Of a stretch of 43,774 nucleotides of DNA, positions 24,483 to 33,016 are shown one piece after another. Under the pieces are notes generated by a model. That model worked only from the letters and a program-made list of their open reading frames with translations. It did no database searches and was not told the origin of the DNA. How positions within the stretch are numbered: the stretch's first letter is position 1; each line of letters starts with the position of its first letter. The position numbers and the translations under genes are program-made. The stretch comes from Henriciella sp. GTDB lineage: Bacteria > Pseudomonadota > Alphaproteobacteria > Caulobacterales > Hyphomonadaceae. The DNA lies in assembly GCA_027019605.1 (NCBI GenBank), contig JALUWJ010000190.1, positions 1-43,774 on the forward strand, read 5' to 3'.

Positions 24483-25101
24483 GTGAAACCTCCGAAATCT
24501 TCAAGATAGCCCCATCCCCGGTTACACTGGGAATCGCTTCATAGGCGAATCTCCAAGATTCCTGCGCTGCCGTCAATTCTTCTTGCCAGCGACGGCCCTT
24601 TGGAAACACACCGTAAGCTCCAGCTTTAAGCCAAGGCTCAGCATAATCCAGTAATTTCGGTAAGGGCGCGAACGCGCGAGCGGTGATACAATCGGCATGG
24701 ACAGGGTTAACCGCCTCAACCCGACCCTGAATGACTTTTGCGTTTAAATTCGCCGCTTGAACCGCGGCGCGCAGGAAAGCGCACTTCTTCCCGACGCTTT
24801 CAATCATCGTCATATGGGACTCTTCTGACGCGAATCCTGCGGCGAGAACCAAAGCCGGAAATCCTGAGCCCGATCCCAGATCGATCGTTTTCCCACCGTC
24901 GGGAATGTGCGGAAACAATTGCCAGGAGTCCCAAACATGGCGGCGCCAAACCTGATCAAATTCAGATGGCCCAATCAAATTGATCTTTGTCCGCCATTCA
25001 TCGAGCTCCGAAACAATGGTTTCGATCCGCTCCAATGTTTCACGTGAAACATTCCCAGCTTTCTCGAGGTCTTTCGCCCCAAACCCATCACGATCAGCCA
25101 T
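24475..25101 (-). CDS. rsmG: 16S rRNA (guanine-527-N7)-methyltransferase RsmG
   Basis: Methylates G527 in the 530 loop of 16S rRNA; loss gives low-level streptomycin resistance in other bacteria. The 208-residue protein has [20 protein letters not shown], then the SAM motif [16 protein letters not shown] and the segment [15 protein letters not shown], as in GidB proteins. The early peptide [11 protein letters not shown] is encoded across a perfect parS site, so that stretch is under double selection. It overlaps mnmG by 8 bases and parA by 8 bases, forming a tightly packed mnmG-rsmG-parA-parB unit. Confidence 0.96.
   Translation of the reverse strand: MADRDGFGAKDLEKAGNVSRETLERIETIVSELDEWRTKINLIGPSEFDQVWRRHVWDSWQLFPHIPDGGKTIDLGSGSGFPALVLAAGFASEESHMTMIESVGKKCAFLRAAVQAANLNAKVIQGRVEAVNPVHADCITARAFAPLPKLLDYAEPWLKAGAYGVFPKGRRWQEELTAAQESWRFAYEAIPSVTGDGAILKISEVSRV
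25036..25051. other. parS site (perfect match), inside rsmG
   Basis: TGTTTCACGTGAAACA, an exact match to the bacterial parS consensus, with the palindrome extending one base on each side. In the rsmG frame it encodes part of NVSRET. It is the expected loading site for the ParB encoded 1.4 kb away. Confidence 0.95.
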
Positions 25102-26974
25102 TTGCAGACCGCTTTCGATCAGGGCGACGTTTCACAAATGCCAGGAGCGCCGTGAGAGCGCCCGGGGTCATACCTTCAATTCGCCCGGCCTGACCGAGTG
25201 TGGCTGGTCGGATTGTTTCAAGTTTCGCGCGGACTTCATTGGTCAGACCACCGACGGCCGCATAATCCAGGTCTTCCGGAAGCACCAGAGACTCCTCTCG
25301 GCGCAGCGCGGCAACATCTTCTTTCTGGCGCTCAATGTAACCGGCATACATGGCTTCGATTTCGAGTTGCGCTTTGATCGCCGCGTTAAGCGAAGCCACC
25401 TGATCAAACACCGATTCAATCGCGGCCATATCGATCGTTGGGTAAGCCAGAAATTCCCACGCGCTGCGGCGCTGACCATCTTGATTGACCTTCCATCCGA
25501 GTTTTTGCGCTTCGTTTGGCGTCATGGCCGCTGATTTCAGAACGTCTCGCCCGGCTTCCAAAGCAGATTGTTTCACGTGAAACATCTCTGCGCGTTTTGG
25601 TCCGACCAAGCCAAGATCTATGCCCCGTTCGGTCAGACGTTGATCCGCATTATCAGACCGCAAAGATAGGCGGTATTCTGCGCGTGACGTGAACATCCGA
25701 TAGGGTTCAGTGACACCGCGCGTCACCAAGTCATCAACCAAAACGCCAATATAAGCTTCGGCCCGATCAAAAGTGGCGCGGGGCTCGCCCTGTGTGTAGC
25801 GCACCGCGTTCAAACCAGCGACCAGGCCTTGGGCGCCCGCTTCTTCATATCCTGTCGTTCCGTTGATTTGGCCCGCCAGGAACAATCCCGGAAGAACTTT
25901 CACCTGAAGCCCCGCATCCAAGGCGCGAGGATCGACATAATCATATTCGATCGCATAGCCGTATTCGAGGATCTCAACCGATTCCAATCCTTCAATCTTG
26001 CGAATGAAACGATCCTGAACCTCGCAGGGCAGGGACGTCGATATTCCATTCGGATAGACGGTGTCGTCCTCTAAGCCTTCCGGCTCCAGAAAGATTTGGT
26101 GCCGCGTCTTATCGGCGAACCGGTGAATCTTGTCCTCAATTGACGGACAATAGCGGGGCCCGCGCCCAGCGATTGCGCCGGAATAGACGGCCGACTGATT
26201 GATATTCTCCGCGATGATGTCATGCGCCGCCGCGTTGGTGAACGTGATCCCGCACGCAATTTGCGGAACTTCAATCTTGTCCGTGGCGAAAGAGAATGGA
26301 ATGGGCTCGGCATCCGCAGGCTGCATTTCCAATCGATCCCAGTCGATGCTGCTCGCTTTTAATCGCGCCGGGGTTCCTGTCTTCAAACGCCCCATCGGAA
26401 GATCGAGAGCATAGAGACGATCAGCGAGACCAATCGCTGGTTTTTCTCCAACCCGGCCCGCCGGAATACGTTCCGCGCCTCGATGAATAATCCCTTTCAG
26501 GAATGTGCCCGTCGTTATGATCACCGCGTCCGCTTTATAGGAGGTGCCGGATTCGCCGATGACGCCGCGGACACGTTTATCCTGAACAATCAAATCTTCC
26601 ACGCCATCCGCAATGACGGACAGATTTTCGTGGTTCAAGATTTCATCCTGCATCGCCTGGCGATACAAAGCCCGATCAATTTGCGCGCGCGGCCCCCAAA
26701 CGGCTGGGCCTTTCGATCGGTTGAGCATCCGGAACTGAATTCCGGACCGATCTGCAACCCGCGCCATCAACCCATCGAGGGCATCGATCTCGCGAACCAG
26801 ATGGCCTTTGCCCAATCCGCCAATGGCCGGGTTACAAGACATTTCGCCGATCGTCTCGATCTTGTGCGTGATCAAAGCCGTGCGCGCGCCCATGCGCGCG
26901 GCCGCAGATGCAGCTTCGCATCCGGCATGGCCGCCACCGACCACAATGACTTCAAAAAATTGGGCTTCGCTCAT
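25094..26974 (-). CDS. mnmG: tRNA uridine-5-carboxymethylaminomethyl modification enzyme MnmG (GidA)
   Basis: With MnmE it installs the cmnm5 group on U34 of several tRNAs, using FAD and a methylene-tetrahydrofolate carbon. The 626-residue protein starts with the FAD dinucleotide fold [17 protein letters not shown] (about 9-25), has the GidA signature [12 protein letters not shown] and later [17 protein letters not shown], both family hallmarks, and ends with the helical C-terminal domain that meets MnmE (SNADQ...-type region followed by LPEDLDY and [17 protein letters not shown]). The peptide [12 protein letters not shown] is encoded over a parS site. It lies 54 bases from mnmE, in the classical near-origin cluster. 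Confidence 0.97.
   Translation of the reverse strand: MSEAQFFEVIVVGGGHAGCEAASAAARMGARTALITHKIETIGEMSCNPAIGGLGKGHLVREIDALDGLMARVADRSGIQFRMLNRSKGPAVWGPRAQIDRALYRQAMQDEILNHENLSVIADGVEDLIVQDKRVRGVIGESGTSYKADAVIITTGTFLKGIIHRGAERIPAGRVGEKPAIGLADRLYALDLPMGRLKTGTPARLKASSIDWDRLEMQPADAEPIPFSFATDKIEVPQIACGITFTNAAAHDIIAENINQSAVYSGAIAGRGPRYCPSIEDKIHRFADKTRHQIFLEPEGLEDDTVYPNGISTSLPCEVQDRFIRKIEGLESVEILEYGYAIEYDYVDPRALDAGLQVKVLPGLFLAGQINGTTGYEEAGAQGLVAGLNAVRYTQGEPRATFDRAEAYIGVLVDDLVTRGVTEPYRMFTSRAEYRLSLRSDNADQRLTERGIDLGLVGPKRAEMFHVKQSALEAGRDVLKSAAMTPNEAQKLGWKVNQDGQRRSAWEFLAYPTIDMAAIESVFDQVASLNAAIKAQLEIEAMYAGYIERQKEDVAALRREESLVLPEDLDYAAVGGLTNEVRAKLETIRPATLGQAGRIEGMTPGALTALLAFVKRRPDRKRSANG
25569..25584. other. 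parS site (perfect match), inside mnmG
   Basis: TGTTTCACGTGAAACA again matches the consensus exactly. In the mnmG frame it encodes FHVKQ, a different reading frame from the copy in rsmG, which shows that the DNA sequence rather than a peptide is being conserved. Confidence 0.95.
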
Positions 26975-27028
26975 CTCAATCGCCTCTTCCTAGGCGCCTC
27001 ATATAATACTCGGCGCCGCAGAAATAGA

Positions 27029-28348
27029 CTATTTGCCAATACAAAAGGAAGAAAAGACAGCGCCGAGAACCATTTCTGTTTCAACATGCCCCGTCAGCGA
27101 TCCAAGTTCCCGGCTTGCCAGACGCACTTCTTCGGCTGTGAATTCGGCGCCCATCCCAGAATTCAGGTGCTCCAACGCCGTAAGCAAATGCGCCTTAGCG
27201 CGTTCAATGCCTTGCCGGTGACGGGCGCGGGTAATCATTGGCGCGGATAGATTATTAGTCAGCCTCGACAAGCGGTCGACAATCGCTGCTTCGACACGAT
27301 CAATTCCCTGTCCTTCCCTAGCGGAGATCAGGAGTGTGTCACGTGAAACATTTGGCGCGGCGAGGTCTGACTTGTTCACAACCATAATATCGCCTGGTTG
27401 GACCAAGTCTGTCTCGATAGAATCGCGGCCATCGAATAACCAGATCCGAACATCCGCTTCCGCCCCAGCTTGACGCGCGCGGCGAACGCCCTCGGCTTCA
27501 ACAATATCATCAGTTTCCCGCAATCCGGCTGTGTCAGACACCCAGACCAAATAGCCGCCCAGTGTCAGTCTGACTTCGACCACGTCCCGGGTCGTACCTG
27601 GAATGTCTGTGACGATCGCGGCTTCACGTTTGGCGAGTTGATTAAGAAGCGTCGATTTCCCGGCATTTGGTTTACCCAAGATCGCTACGCGGAAACCATC
27701 GCGAATGCGTTCTGTGATGTTCCCCTCGGCCAGGGCTTGATCCAGGCCTTCCAAAAGCGTGTTGATCTTTTCAGCGACGGGACCGTCAACGCGGTCCGGT
27801 GCATCTTCTTCGTCCGGAAAGTCGATGCTCGCCTCCAGGAGTGCTAGACATTCCGTCATTTGAATTCGCCAATCTGAGTAAAGCGTCTCCAACGCGCCAT
27901 CCATTTGACGGAGGGCCTGGTCCAATTGGGCTTCACTTTCGGCATCGATGAGATCGGCTACGGCTTCGGCGCGGGTCAGATCCAGTTTTCCGGCTTCGAA
28001 GGCGCGGCGTGTAAACTCTCCTGGTTCCGCCAAACGCGCACCTGCGGACATGAAAGCTTTCAACGCAAGCTCGATAATCATCCGCCCGCCATGGAGCGTG
28101 ATTTCGAGTGTGTCTTCGCCGGTATAACTTGCTGGTCCAGGCATCAAGACCGCGAGCCCTTCATCAATCACGGCGCCATCATCAGATCGAACTTCGACCA
28201 AAGTGGCGCGGCGCGGCGTTAGCGACGGCTTTGACAATCGCTTTTCGATGATGGAGCGGACGTCCGGCCCAGATATACGAAGGGTTGCGATCGCCGCGGG
28301 CGGCGGCCCACTTGCCAGAGCACAAATCGTGTCCCGGCGTAGGGTCAT
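27029..28348 (-). CDS. mnmE: tRNA modification GTPase MnmE
   Basis: A dimeric, potassium-activated GTPase that works with MnmG on wobble uridines. The 439-residue protein opens with TICALASGPPPAAIATLRIS, the tetrahydrofolate-binding domain, continues with the central helical domain, and has an embedded G domain with GKPNAGKSTLLNQLA (about 225-239), SDTAGLRETDD (271-281) and NKSDLAA. It ends in CIGK, the invariant C-terminal Cys motif. The segment PNVSRDTLLIS overlaps a near-perfect parS. It begins only 2 bases after the rho stop, so it is probably transcribed with rho. Confidence 0.97.
   Translation of the reverse strand: MTLRRDTICALASGPPPAAIATLRISGPDVRSIIEKRLSKPSLTPRRATLVEVRSDDGAVIDEGLAVLMPGPASYTGEDTLEITLHGGRMIIELALKAFMSAGARLAEPGEFTRRAFEAGKLDLTRAEAVADLIDAESEAQLDQALRQMDGALETLYSDWRIQMTECLALLEASIDFPDEEDAPDRVDGPVAEKINTLLEGLDQALAEGNITERIRDGFRVAILGKPNAGKSTLLNQLAKREAAIVTDIPGTTRDVVEVRLTLGGYLVWVSDTAGLRETDDIVEAEGVRRARQAGAEADVRIWLFDGRDSIETDLVQPGDIMVVNKSDLAAPNVSRDTLLISAREGQGIDRVEAAIVDRLSRLTNNLSAPMITRARHRQGIERAKAHLLTALEHLNSGMGAEFTAEEVRLASRELGSLTGHVETEMVLGAVFSSFCIGK
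27335..27350. other. parS-like site (15 of 16 bases), inside mnmE
   Basis: TGTGTCACGTGAAACA differs from the consensus at the fourth base only. In the mnmE frame it encodes NVSRDT. It is the parS copy nearest to the putative origin, about 4 kb away. Confidence 0.8.
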
Positions 28349-28350
28349 TT

Positions 28351-29646
28351 TTAGTTCTTCATTGCCTCAAAGAATTCGTCATTCGTCTTCGTCTGCTTCA
28401 ATTTATCAAGCAGGAAGTCGATCGCATCGGAGGTCCCCATCGGATTCAAGATCCGGCGCAGAACATAGATCTTCTGAAGTTGCACCTTGTCGGTGATCAA
28501 TTCTTCTTTCCGCGTACCAGACTTCATGATGTCGATGGCCGGGAATGTCCGCTTGTCGGCAACCTTGCGATCAAGAACGATTTCAGAGTTACCCGTGCCT
28601 TTAAATTCTTCAAAGATCACTTCGTCCATGCGCGAGCCGGTATCGATCAGGGCCGTCGCAACAATCGTGAGCGAGCCGCCATCTTCAACATTACGCGCGG
28701 CGCCGAAGAATCTTTTCGGGCGTTGCAGAGCATTCGCATCCACACCACCTGTCAGGACCTTACCTGAACTCGGAACCGACGTGTTATAGGCGCGGCCAAG
28801 ACGGGTAATTGAGTCCAGCAAAATCACAACATCACGGCCATGCTCGACCAGGCGCTTGGCTTTTTCAATAACCATTTCGGCGACCGCAACGTGGCGGGAT
28901 GCTGGCTCATCAAATGTCGATGAGATGACCTCGCCCTTCACCGAGCGCTTCATGTCCGTCACTTCTTCCGGGCGTTCATCAATCAGAAGAACGATCAAAT
29001 AGCATTCAGGGTGATTTTCTTCGATAGAGGCCGCGATGTTCTGCAGAAGAACCGTTTTACCTGTCCGCGGCGGCGCAACGATCAAAGCTCGTTGACCTTT
29101 ACCAATCGGCGACACGATATCGATGACCCGGCCCGAGCGATCTTTCTTAGTCGGGTCTTGCCCTTCCATGAGCAGACGCTCTTCAGGGTAAAGCGGAGTC
29201 AGATTGTCGAAGTGGACTTTCTGGCGTGCTTTTTCCGGATCTTCAAAATTGATCGAGCTGACATCTGTCAGCGCAAAATAGCGCTCATTCTCACCTGGCT
29301 CTGCGATTGGACCTTCGACGGTATCACCCGTTTTAAGACCCGCTTTTTTCAGAACCTTTGGACTGACATAAATATCATCCGGTCCGGCCAGATAATTTGA
29401 TTCCGGCGAGCGCAAGAATCCAAACCCGTCTTGAAGAACCTCAACCACGCCGCGGCCGATAATCTCAACTTCTTGCTCGGCGAGCTCTTTCAAGATCGCG
29501 AACAGCATATCCTGCGTTCGAAGCGAAGAGGCGTTCTCAACTTCCAGCATTTCGGCATAGGCCAGAAGTTCTGTTGGTGATTTCGCTTTTAGCTCGCGCA
29601 GATAAACTTGTGACGGAAGTTCGAGTTCGGGTGCGGTATCAGGCAT
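28351..29646 (-). CDS. rho: Transcription termination factor Rho
   Basis: A hexameric RNA-dependent ATPase that ends transcription at rut sites. The 431-residue protein has the N-terminal Rho_N helices, a cold-shock-like RNA-binding fold with [20 protein letters not shown] (primary site), the Walker [12 protein letters not shown], Walker [19 protein letters not shown]-loop-like [12 protein letters not shown], and the R-loop [18 protein letters not shown]. All motifs are intact and length is standard, without the large inserts seen in some phyla. It lies 125 bases from hemJ. Rho in other species is autoregulated through its leader; a small hairpin in that gap is noted elsewhere but is not convincing. 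Confidence 0.98.
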   Translation of the reverse strand: MPDTAPELELPSQVYLRELKAKSPTELLAYAEMLEVENASSLRTQDMLFAILKELAEQEVEIIGRGVVEVLQDGFGFLRSPESNYLAGPDDIYVSPKVLKKAGLKTGDTVEGPIAEPGENERYFALTDVSSINFEDPEKARQKVHFDNLTPLYPEERLLMEGQDPTKKDRSGRVIDIVSPIGKGQRALIVAPPRTGKTVLLQNIAASIEENHPECYLIVLLIDERPEEVTDMKRSVKGEVISSTFDEPASRHVAVAEMVIEKAKRLVEHGRDVVILLDSITRLGRAYNTSVPSSGKVLTGGVDANALQRPKRFFGAARNVEDGGSLTIVATALIDTGSRMDEVIFEEFKGTGNSEIVLDRKVADKRTFPAIDIMKSGTRKEELITDKVQLQKIYVLRRILNPMGTSDAIDFLLDKLKQTKTNDEFFEAMKN

Positions 29647-29771
29647 AGGGTGCCGGTATCCAAATTTGTGCTTGGGAAAATTCGGCTGAAATCAGCCTGC
29701 GCGCCGGACGGCGACTTGATCCGCATATGATCAAATCGAGCCGCGGGGTCAAGGGGCGCGACTGTGACGAG

Positions 29772-30203
29772 CTAGAAAGGTTTGACGACCGCCAGGATGA
29801 CAACGCCGATCATAATCAGAAACGGCACTTCGTTCAGCATCTTCATCGTCTTGGCCGTCGGTGCCACGTCACCGCGGTCAATCTTCTTGCCGATGGAAAT
29901 GAAATAGCCATGCAACCCGCTGAGGATTAGAACCAACAGGAGCTTGGTGTGCATCCATCCCACCGAAAGCAAGCTTTGGTTCATGACCAGCATTGTGATC
30001 CCCAAGATCCAAACGATGATCAAAGCGGGGTTCAAAATGATCTTGCGCAGACGATTCGACGCTTCTTTCATCGTCTCGAACAATTCGTCGCCGGGCTTCG
30101 AGCTGAGTTGGTGCAATTTATAGCGCGGATAAATCAGCAAACCGGCCATCAATGCGATGACGAAAACAATGTGAAACGCTTTGACCCAAAGATAGAGCGA
30201 CAT
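29772..30203 (-). CDS. hemJ: Protoporphyrinogen IX oxidase HemJ
   Basis: Inner-membrane enzyme that oxidises protoporphyrinogen IX to protoporphyrin IX, the next-to-last step of heme synthesis, replacing HemG or HemY. The 143-residue protein has four hydrophobic helices. WVKAFHIVFVIALMAGLL carries the conserved His near residue 11, followed by YPRYKLH, then WILGITMLVM, HTKLLLVLILSGLHGYFI with conserved Lys and His, and RMLNEVP-like KMLNEVPFLIMIGVVILAVV at the C-terminus. It lies 3 bases after hemE, so the two heme genes are likely co-expressed, starting next to the origin. Confidence 0.93.
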   Translation of the reverse strand: MSLYLWVKAFHIVFVIALMAGLLIYPRYKLHQLSSKPGDELFETMKEASNRLRKIILNPALIIVWILGITMLVMNQSLLSVGWMHTKLLLVLILSGLHGYFISIGKKIDRGDVAPTAKTMKMLNEVPFLIMIGVVILAVVKPF

Positions 30204-30206
30204 GAT

Positions 30207-31247
30207 CTAAGCCTGTTCCCGAACAATCTCGACGACGCGTTCTACATGCGGGATGGGTGTGTCCGGCCGAACCCCATGACCGAGATTAAAGATATGTGGG
30301 CGCCCTTTATAGGCTTCCAGAATTTCTCTGACCCGCTTCTCCATCGCAGGACCCCCTTCAATCAGAAGCACAGGATCCAAATGACCCTGAACCGCAATTG
30401 AGTCTGGCACGGCTTTCAAGACATGTTCCGGACTAATTGCGGTATCGAGACCAATTCCATTCACAGCGACTTGCTCGGCATATGACCCAATCATGGTCGC
30501 CGCGCCGCGGGGAAATCCGATAATCGGCACGGTGACACCCATATCGCGCAAACGTTTGATCAGGGCTGCATTTGGTTCAACCACCAGGGTTTGAAACAGA
30601 TCAGACGGCAAGCCTTCGGCCCAGGATTCAAAAATCATCAGCGCATCGGCGCCAGCTTTAACTTGGGCCGCTAGATAATGCGCGCTGATCTCCACAATCC
30701 GATCGAGAAGGGCTTTGAGCAGATCTTGGCGACTATAGGCCCAACCTCTGGCTGAACTCTTATCGGTGCCGCCGCGTCCTTCGATGGCATAAAGCGCAAC
30801 CGTCCAAGGGGCGCCGCAAAATCCGATCAATGCTTTGTCTGACTCTAACTGGCTTCGAACACGATCGACCGTTTCATAGACAGGCGACAATCTTTGAACC
30901 GCCATTTCAACAGGGGCGCGATTGAGATCAGCCTCTGTTTCCACGGTTTCAACAATTGGCCCCACACCTTTTTCGAACCGCACATCTAGACCCATCGCAT
31001 CCAGAATCAGCAAGATATCAGCGAACAGGATCGCTGCATCCATATCGTATCGGCGGATTGGCTGAAGCGTGGCTTCCGCAGCCATAGAAGGAGAGTAACA
31101 AAAATCGAGAAAGTCTTTGGCCCGGCTGCGCAGTTCCAGATATTCCGGCAAATGCCGCCCGGCTTGTCGCATCATCCAGATGGGAACTGGGGACGAAGGG
31201 GTCCCAGAAAGCACTTTTAGGAATCGTGAAGAAACAGGATCGGCCAT
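30207..31247 (-). CDS. hemE: Uroporphyrinogen decarboxylase
   Basis: Converts uroporphyrinogen III to coproporphyrinogen III in heme synthesis; cytosolic homodimer. The 346-residue TIM barrel shows signature 1 PIWMMRQAGRHLPEY (about 22-36) with the substrate-binding Arg residues, ILFADILLILDAMGL with the key Asp, signature 2 GFCGAPWTVALYAIEG, and the C-terminal NLGHGVRPDTPIPHV with the conserved His. Its 5' end borders the putative origin; in Caulobacter the hemE promoter lies inside the origin and influences it. A weak GGTTTG stretch is the only ribosome-binding signal I see. Confidence 0.98.
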   Translation of the reverse strand: MADPVSSRFLKVLSGTPSSPVPIWMMRQAGRHLPEYLELRSRAKDFLDFCYSPSMAAEATLQPIRRYDMDAAILFADILLILDAMGLDVRFEKGVGPIVETVETEADLNRAPVEMAVQRLSPVYETVDRVRSQLESDKALIGFCGAPWTVALYAIEGRGGTDKSSARGWAYSRQDLLKALLDRIVEISAHYLAAQVKAGADALMIFESWAEGLPSDLFQTLVVEPNAALIKRLRDMGVTVPIIGFPRGAATMIGSYAEQVAVNGIGLDTAISPEHVLKAVPDSIAVQGHLDPVLLIEGGPAMEKRVREILEAYKGRPHIFNLGHGVRPDTPIPHVERVVEIVREQA

Positions 31248-31344
31248 ATCGATTTACAAACCCAGAAAAAATAATCCGTAGGCCTTATCATTATTAAGCG
31301 CGGAGTCTCGTGGAAAACACGGCCTGAGAACATTTGTCCCGCCT

Positions 31345-31353
31345 ATATCCACA
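31345..31353 (+). promoter_or_regulatory. DnaA-box-like sequence (8 of 9 bases)
   Basis: ATATCCACA differs from TTATCCACA only at its first base. A weaker CTATCCCCA follows 2 bases later on the same strand, so the pair is tandem with an 11-base step, about one helical turn, and lies just left of the A/T-rich block. This spacing favours cooperative DnaA binding; binding itself is inferred. Confidence 0.5.
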
Positions 31354-31377
31354 GTCTATCCCCAGATAAGAACCCAG

Positions 31378-31392
31378 TTAACCTTTCATTAA
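31378..31392 (+). promoter_or_regulatory. CtrA-type binding site (TTAA-N7-TTAA)
   Basis: TTAA, seven bases (CCTTTCA), TTAA: an exact match to the core consensus of the cell-cycle regulator CtrA, which represses origin firing in Caulobacter. It sits in the A/T-rich block right after the DnaA-box-like pair, so CtrA and DnaA could compete here. Binding is inferred from motif and place. Confidence 0.6.
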
Positions 31393-31408
31393 GAACCTGA
31401 TTCAAAAG

Positions 31409-31424
31409 TAAATAAAGTATTAAC
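31409..31424 (+). promoter_or_regulatory. Second CtrA-type site (one mismatch)
   Basis: TAAA, seven bases (TAAAGTA), TTAAC: one mismatch in the first half and the preferred C after the second half. It is 31 bases (about three helical turns) from the first site, on the same face of the helix. Confidence 0.5.
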
Positions 31425-31598
31425 GACGCTTCGAAACGCATGTTTGGAACAGACCTAAAACTCGAGGAGTCAGATTCGTTCACTTGTGCGATTCAGAGTC
31501 GGATTCTGGGGCCAACTGCGAATTCCACAACGCATCCACAGGGCTTGTCGAATTCGTATCGCTCCGGCAGAGGAAGATTTGAAAATTTCAGGCTGGCT

Positions 31599-32423
31599 AT
31601 GCGATTATCGATCTATTTCAACGTCCACTTAGTGTCCGATTCCACAGGCGAAACTTTAAACGCTGTGATGCGCGCCGCGGCGGCGCAATTCGATCGGACC
31701 ATTCCGCTAGAGCACAATTATTATCTCGTCCGCTCGGAACGACAATTGGATCGAGTGATGGCTGAAATCGAGGCCGCCCCTGGCGTGGTCTGGTACACCA
31801 TCTCTGACGAAGCGCTGCGGCGTAAACTAGAACAGTTTTGCCGGCAGCGTGGGATCCAAACCTTACCGGTTCTTGACCCGTCTATTCACATGTTGTCTCG
31901 GCATCTCGGTATTCCCGCGAGTGAGAAAATTGCCAGTCAGCACGCGCTGAACGAGGAATATTTCAAACGGATCTCGGCCATTGATTTCGCGCTCAACCAT
32001 GATGATGGGCAAAATGTCAGCGGCCTCGGCGATGCGGACGTTGTTTTGCTTGGCGTTAGCCGGACATCGAAAACGCCAACCTGTGTCTATCTCGCCAATC
32101 GGGGCGTGAAGGCCGGAAACATTCCGCTGGTTCCAGGAATTCCGCTTCCGCCTTCCGTGGAACAACTTAAACATCCAATGGTTGTGGGCTTGAAAATTGG
32201 TGTTGAGCGCTTGCTGCAGATACGATCGCAGCGCCTGGTCTCTCTGAATGAGAATTCCAAAACAGATTATGTCGATGAAGAAGCTGTGCGCGCTGAAGTG
32301 ACTGAAGCCAGCCGCCTATTCCAACGCAATAAGTGGCCGGTTATTGATGTCTCACGCCGGAGCGTCGAGGAAACGGCGGCCGCGATTTTGAACAAATTGA
32401 ATGAACGCCGAGGGTTCGTTTGA
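31599..32423 (+). CDS. ppsR: PEP synthetase/pyruvate-phosphate dikinase regulatory protein (PPSR, DUF299)
   Basis: A bifunctional kinase/pyrophosphorylase that switches PEP synthase or pyruvate,phosphate dikinase off and on by threonine phosphorylation. With the ATG at 31599 it has 274 residues, the family's normal length, and the hallmark HLVSDSTGETLNAV lies at residues 10-23. The P-loop-like GVSRTSKTPTCVYLANRG (152-169), and the NIPLVPGIPLPPSVEQL and RLLQIRSQRL segments, are all present. An earlier in-frame ATG at 31440 would add 53 residues without family character and run through the putative origin. It is the Caulobacter CC0001 counterpart by position. Its stop overlaps the maf start. 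Confidence 0.95.
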   Translation: MRLSIYFNVHLVSDSTGETLNAVMRAAAAQFDRTIPLEHNYYLVRSERQLDRVMAEIEAAPGVVWYTISDEALRRKLEQFCRQRGIQTLPVLDPSIHMLSRHLGIPASEKIASQHALNEEYFKRISAIDFALNHDDGQNVSGLGDADVVLLGVSRTSKTPTCVYLANRGVKAGNIPLVPGIPLPPSVEQLKHPMVVGLKIGVERLLQIRSQRLVSLNENSKTDYVDEEAVRAEVTEASRLFQRNKWPVIDVSRRSVEETAAAILNKLNERRGFV

Positions 32424-33016
32424 TGACGAATATTATTCTCGCTTCCGGAAGCGCCAGCCGCCGAGCGCTTTTAGCTGGCGCGGGTGTCGCGGCCCAATCT
32501 ATCAAACCGAATGTCGATGAAGACACAGCCAAAATCGCGATGCGCGGCGATGGCATGAGTGTGCGTGATCAAGCGATGCAGCTCGCTGAAATGAAAGCCG
32601 TTAAAGTTTCGCGCAGCGAACCTGGTTTCGTTATTGGCGGCGACCAGATGCTCAATCTTGAAGGCGAGGCTTTCGACAAACCTGCTGATCTGGAGGCTGC
32701 CGCGGATCATTTGCGCAAGCTTTCCGGCAAGTCGCATACGCTTGAAACGGCCATTGTTATCGCTGAAAATGGTGAGCCGGTTTGGCGTCACTTGGCGCGG
32801 CCAAAACTAACAGTCCGTACACTGAGTGAAGGCTTTATCGAGACCTATATCGAGACTTGCGGCCCGGCGCTCCTCTCGACGGTCGGCGCTTATCAGTTGG
32901 AAGGCATGGGGGCTCAGATCTTTTCCAAGACTGAAGGCGACTATTTCTCCATCCTCGGTCTGCCGCTGCTACCTTTGCTCGACTATTTCAGAGTGCGCGG
33001 ATTGCTAACATCATGA
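32423..33016 (+). CDS. maf: Maf-family nucleoside triphosphate pyrophosphatase
   Basis: Hydrolyses non-canonical or methylated nucleoside triphosphates, possibly linked to cell division arrest. The 197-residue protein starts with NIILASGSASRRALLAGAGV, the Maf signature whose Ser and Arg residues bind phosphate, and contains NVDEDTAK, the FVIGGDQMLN segment bearing the catalytic Asp, KPADLEAAADHLRKLSGKSH, and the C-terminal GAYQLEGMGAQIF. The GGDQML motif, rather than ADTVV, points to the YceF-like or alphaproteobacterial subgroup. The ATG overlaps the ppsR stop (TGATG), and the gene overlaps aroE by 4 bases; a TTG at 32420 is also in frame. Confidence 0.93.
   Translation: MTNIILASGSASRRALLAGAGVAAQSIKPNVDEDTAKIAMRGDGMSVRDQAMQLAEMKAVKVSRSEPGFVIGGDQMLNLEGEAFDKPADLEAAADHLRKLSGKSHTLETAIVIAENGEPVWRHLARPKLTVRTLSEGFIETYIETCGPALLSTVGAYQLEGMGAQIFSKTEGDYFSILGLPLLPLLDYFRVRGLLTS

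Larger units (their letters stand above)
31248..31598. other. oriC: Putative chromosomal replication origin (oriC) between hemE and ppsR
   Basis: The only gene-free stretch above 300 bases. Its flanks, hemE on the left and ppsR on the right, are those of the Caulobacter origin, and genes run outward on both sides. Inside I see an A/T-rich block (31376-31423, about 77% A/T by my count), two CtrA-type sites, DnaA-box-like sequences at 31345-31353 (ATATCCACA, 8 of 9), 31356-31364, 31532-31540 and, on the minus strand, 31309-31317 (each 7 of 9), and seven GANTC sites. No perfect DnaA box is present, as is also the case for weak-box origins. The ppsR frame is open back to 31440, so part could in principle be coding. 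Function is inferred. Confidence 0.8.

Noticed and set aside
24475-24490. CACGTGAAAC half-site at the parA start
   Set aside because: The left arm (TTAGA) does not match parS at all; a single half-site is not enough to claim ParB binding.
29684-29697. Small hairpin GGCTGA/TCAGCC between hemJ and rho
   Set aside because: Short stem, tiny loop and only four T on the minus strand. It could be a leader element of rho but the evidence is too thin to annotate.
31309-31321. Hairpin CGTG-GAAAA-CACG in the origin region
   Set aside because: Four base pairs only, with no conserved flanks; noted because it overlaps a weak DnaA-box-like sequence but not claimed as a structure.
31440-31598. In-frame N-terminal extension of ppsR starting at ATG 31440
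   Set aside because: It would place the family hallmark HLVSDSTGET 60 residues in, adds sequence without family character, and runs through the putative origin.
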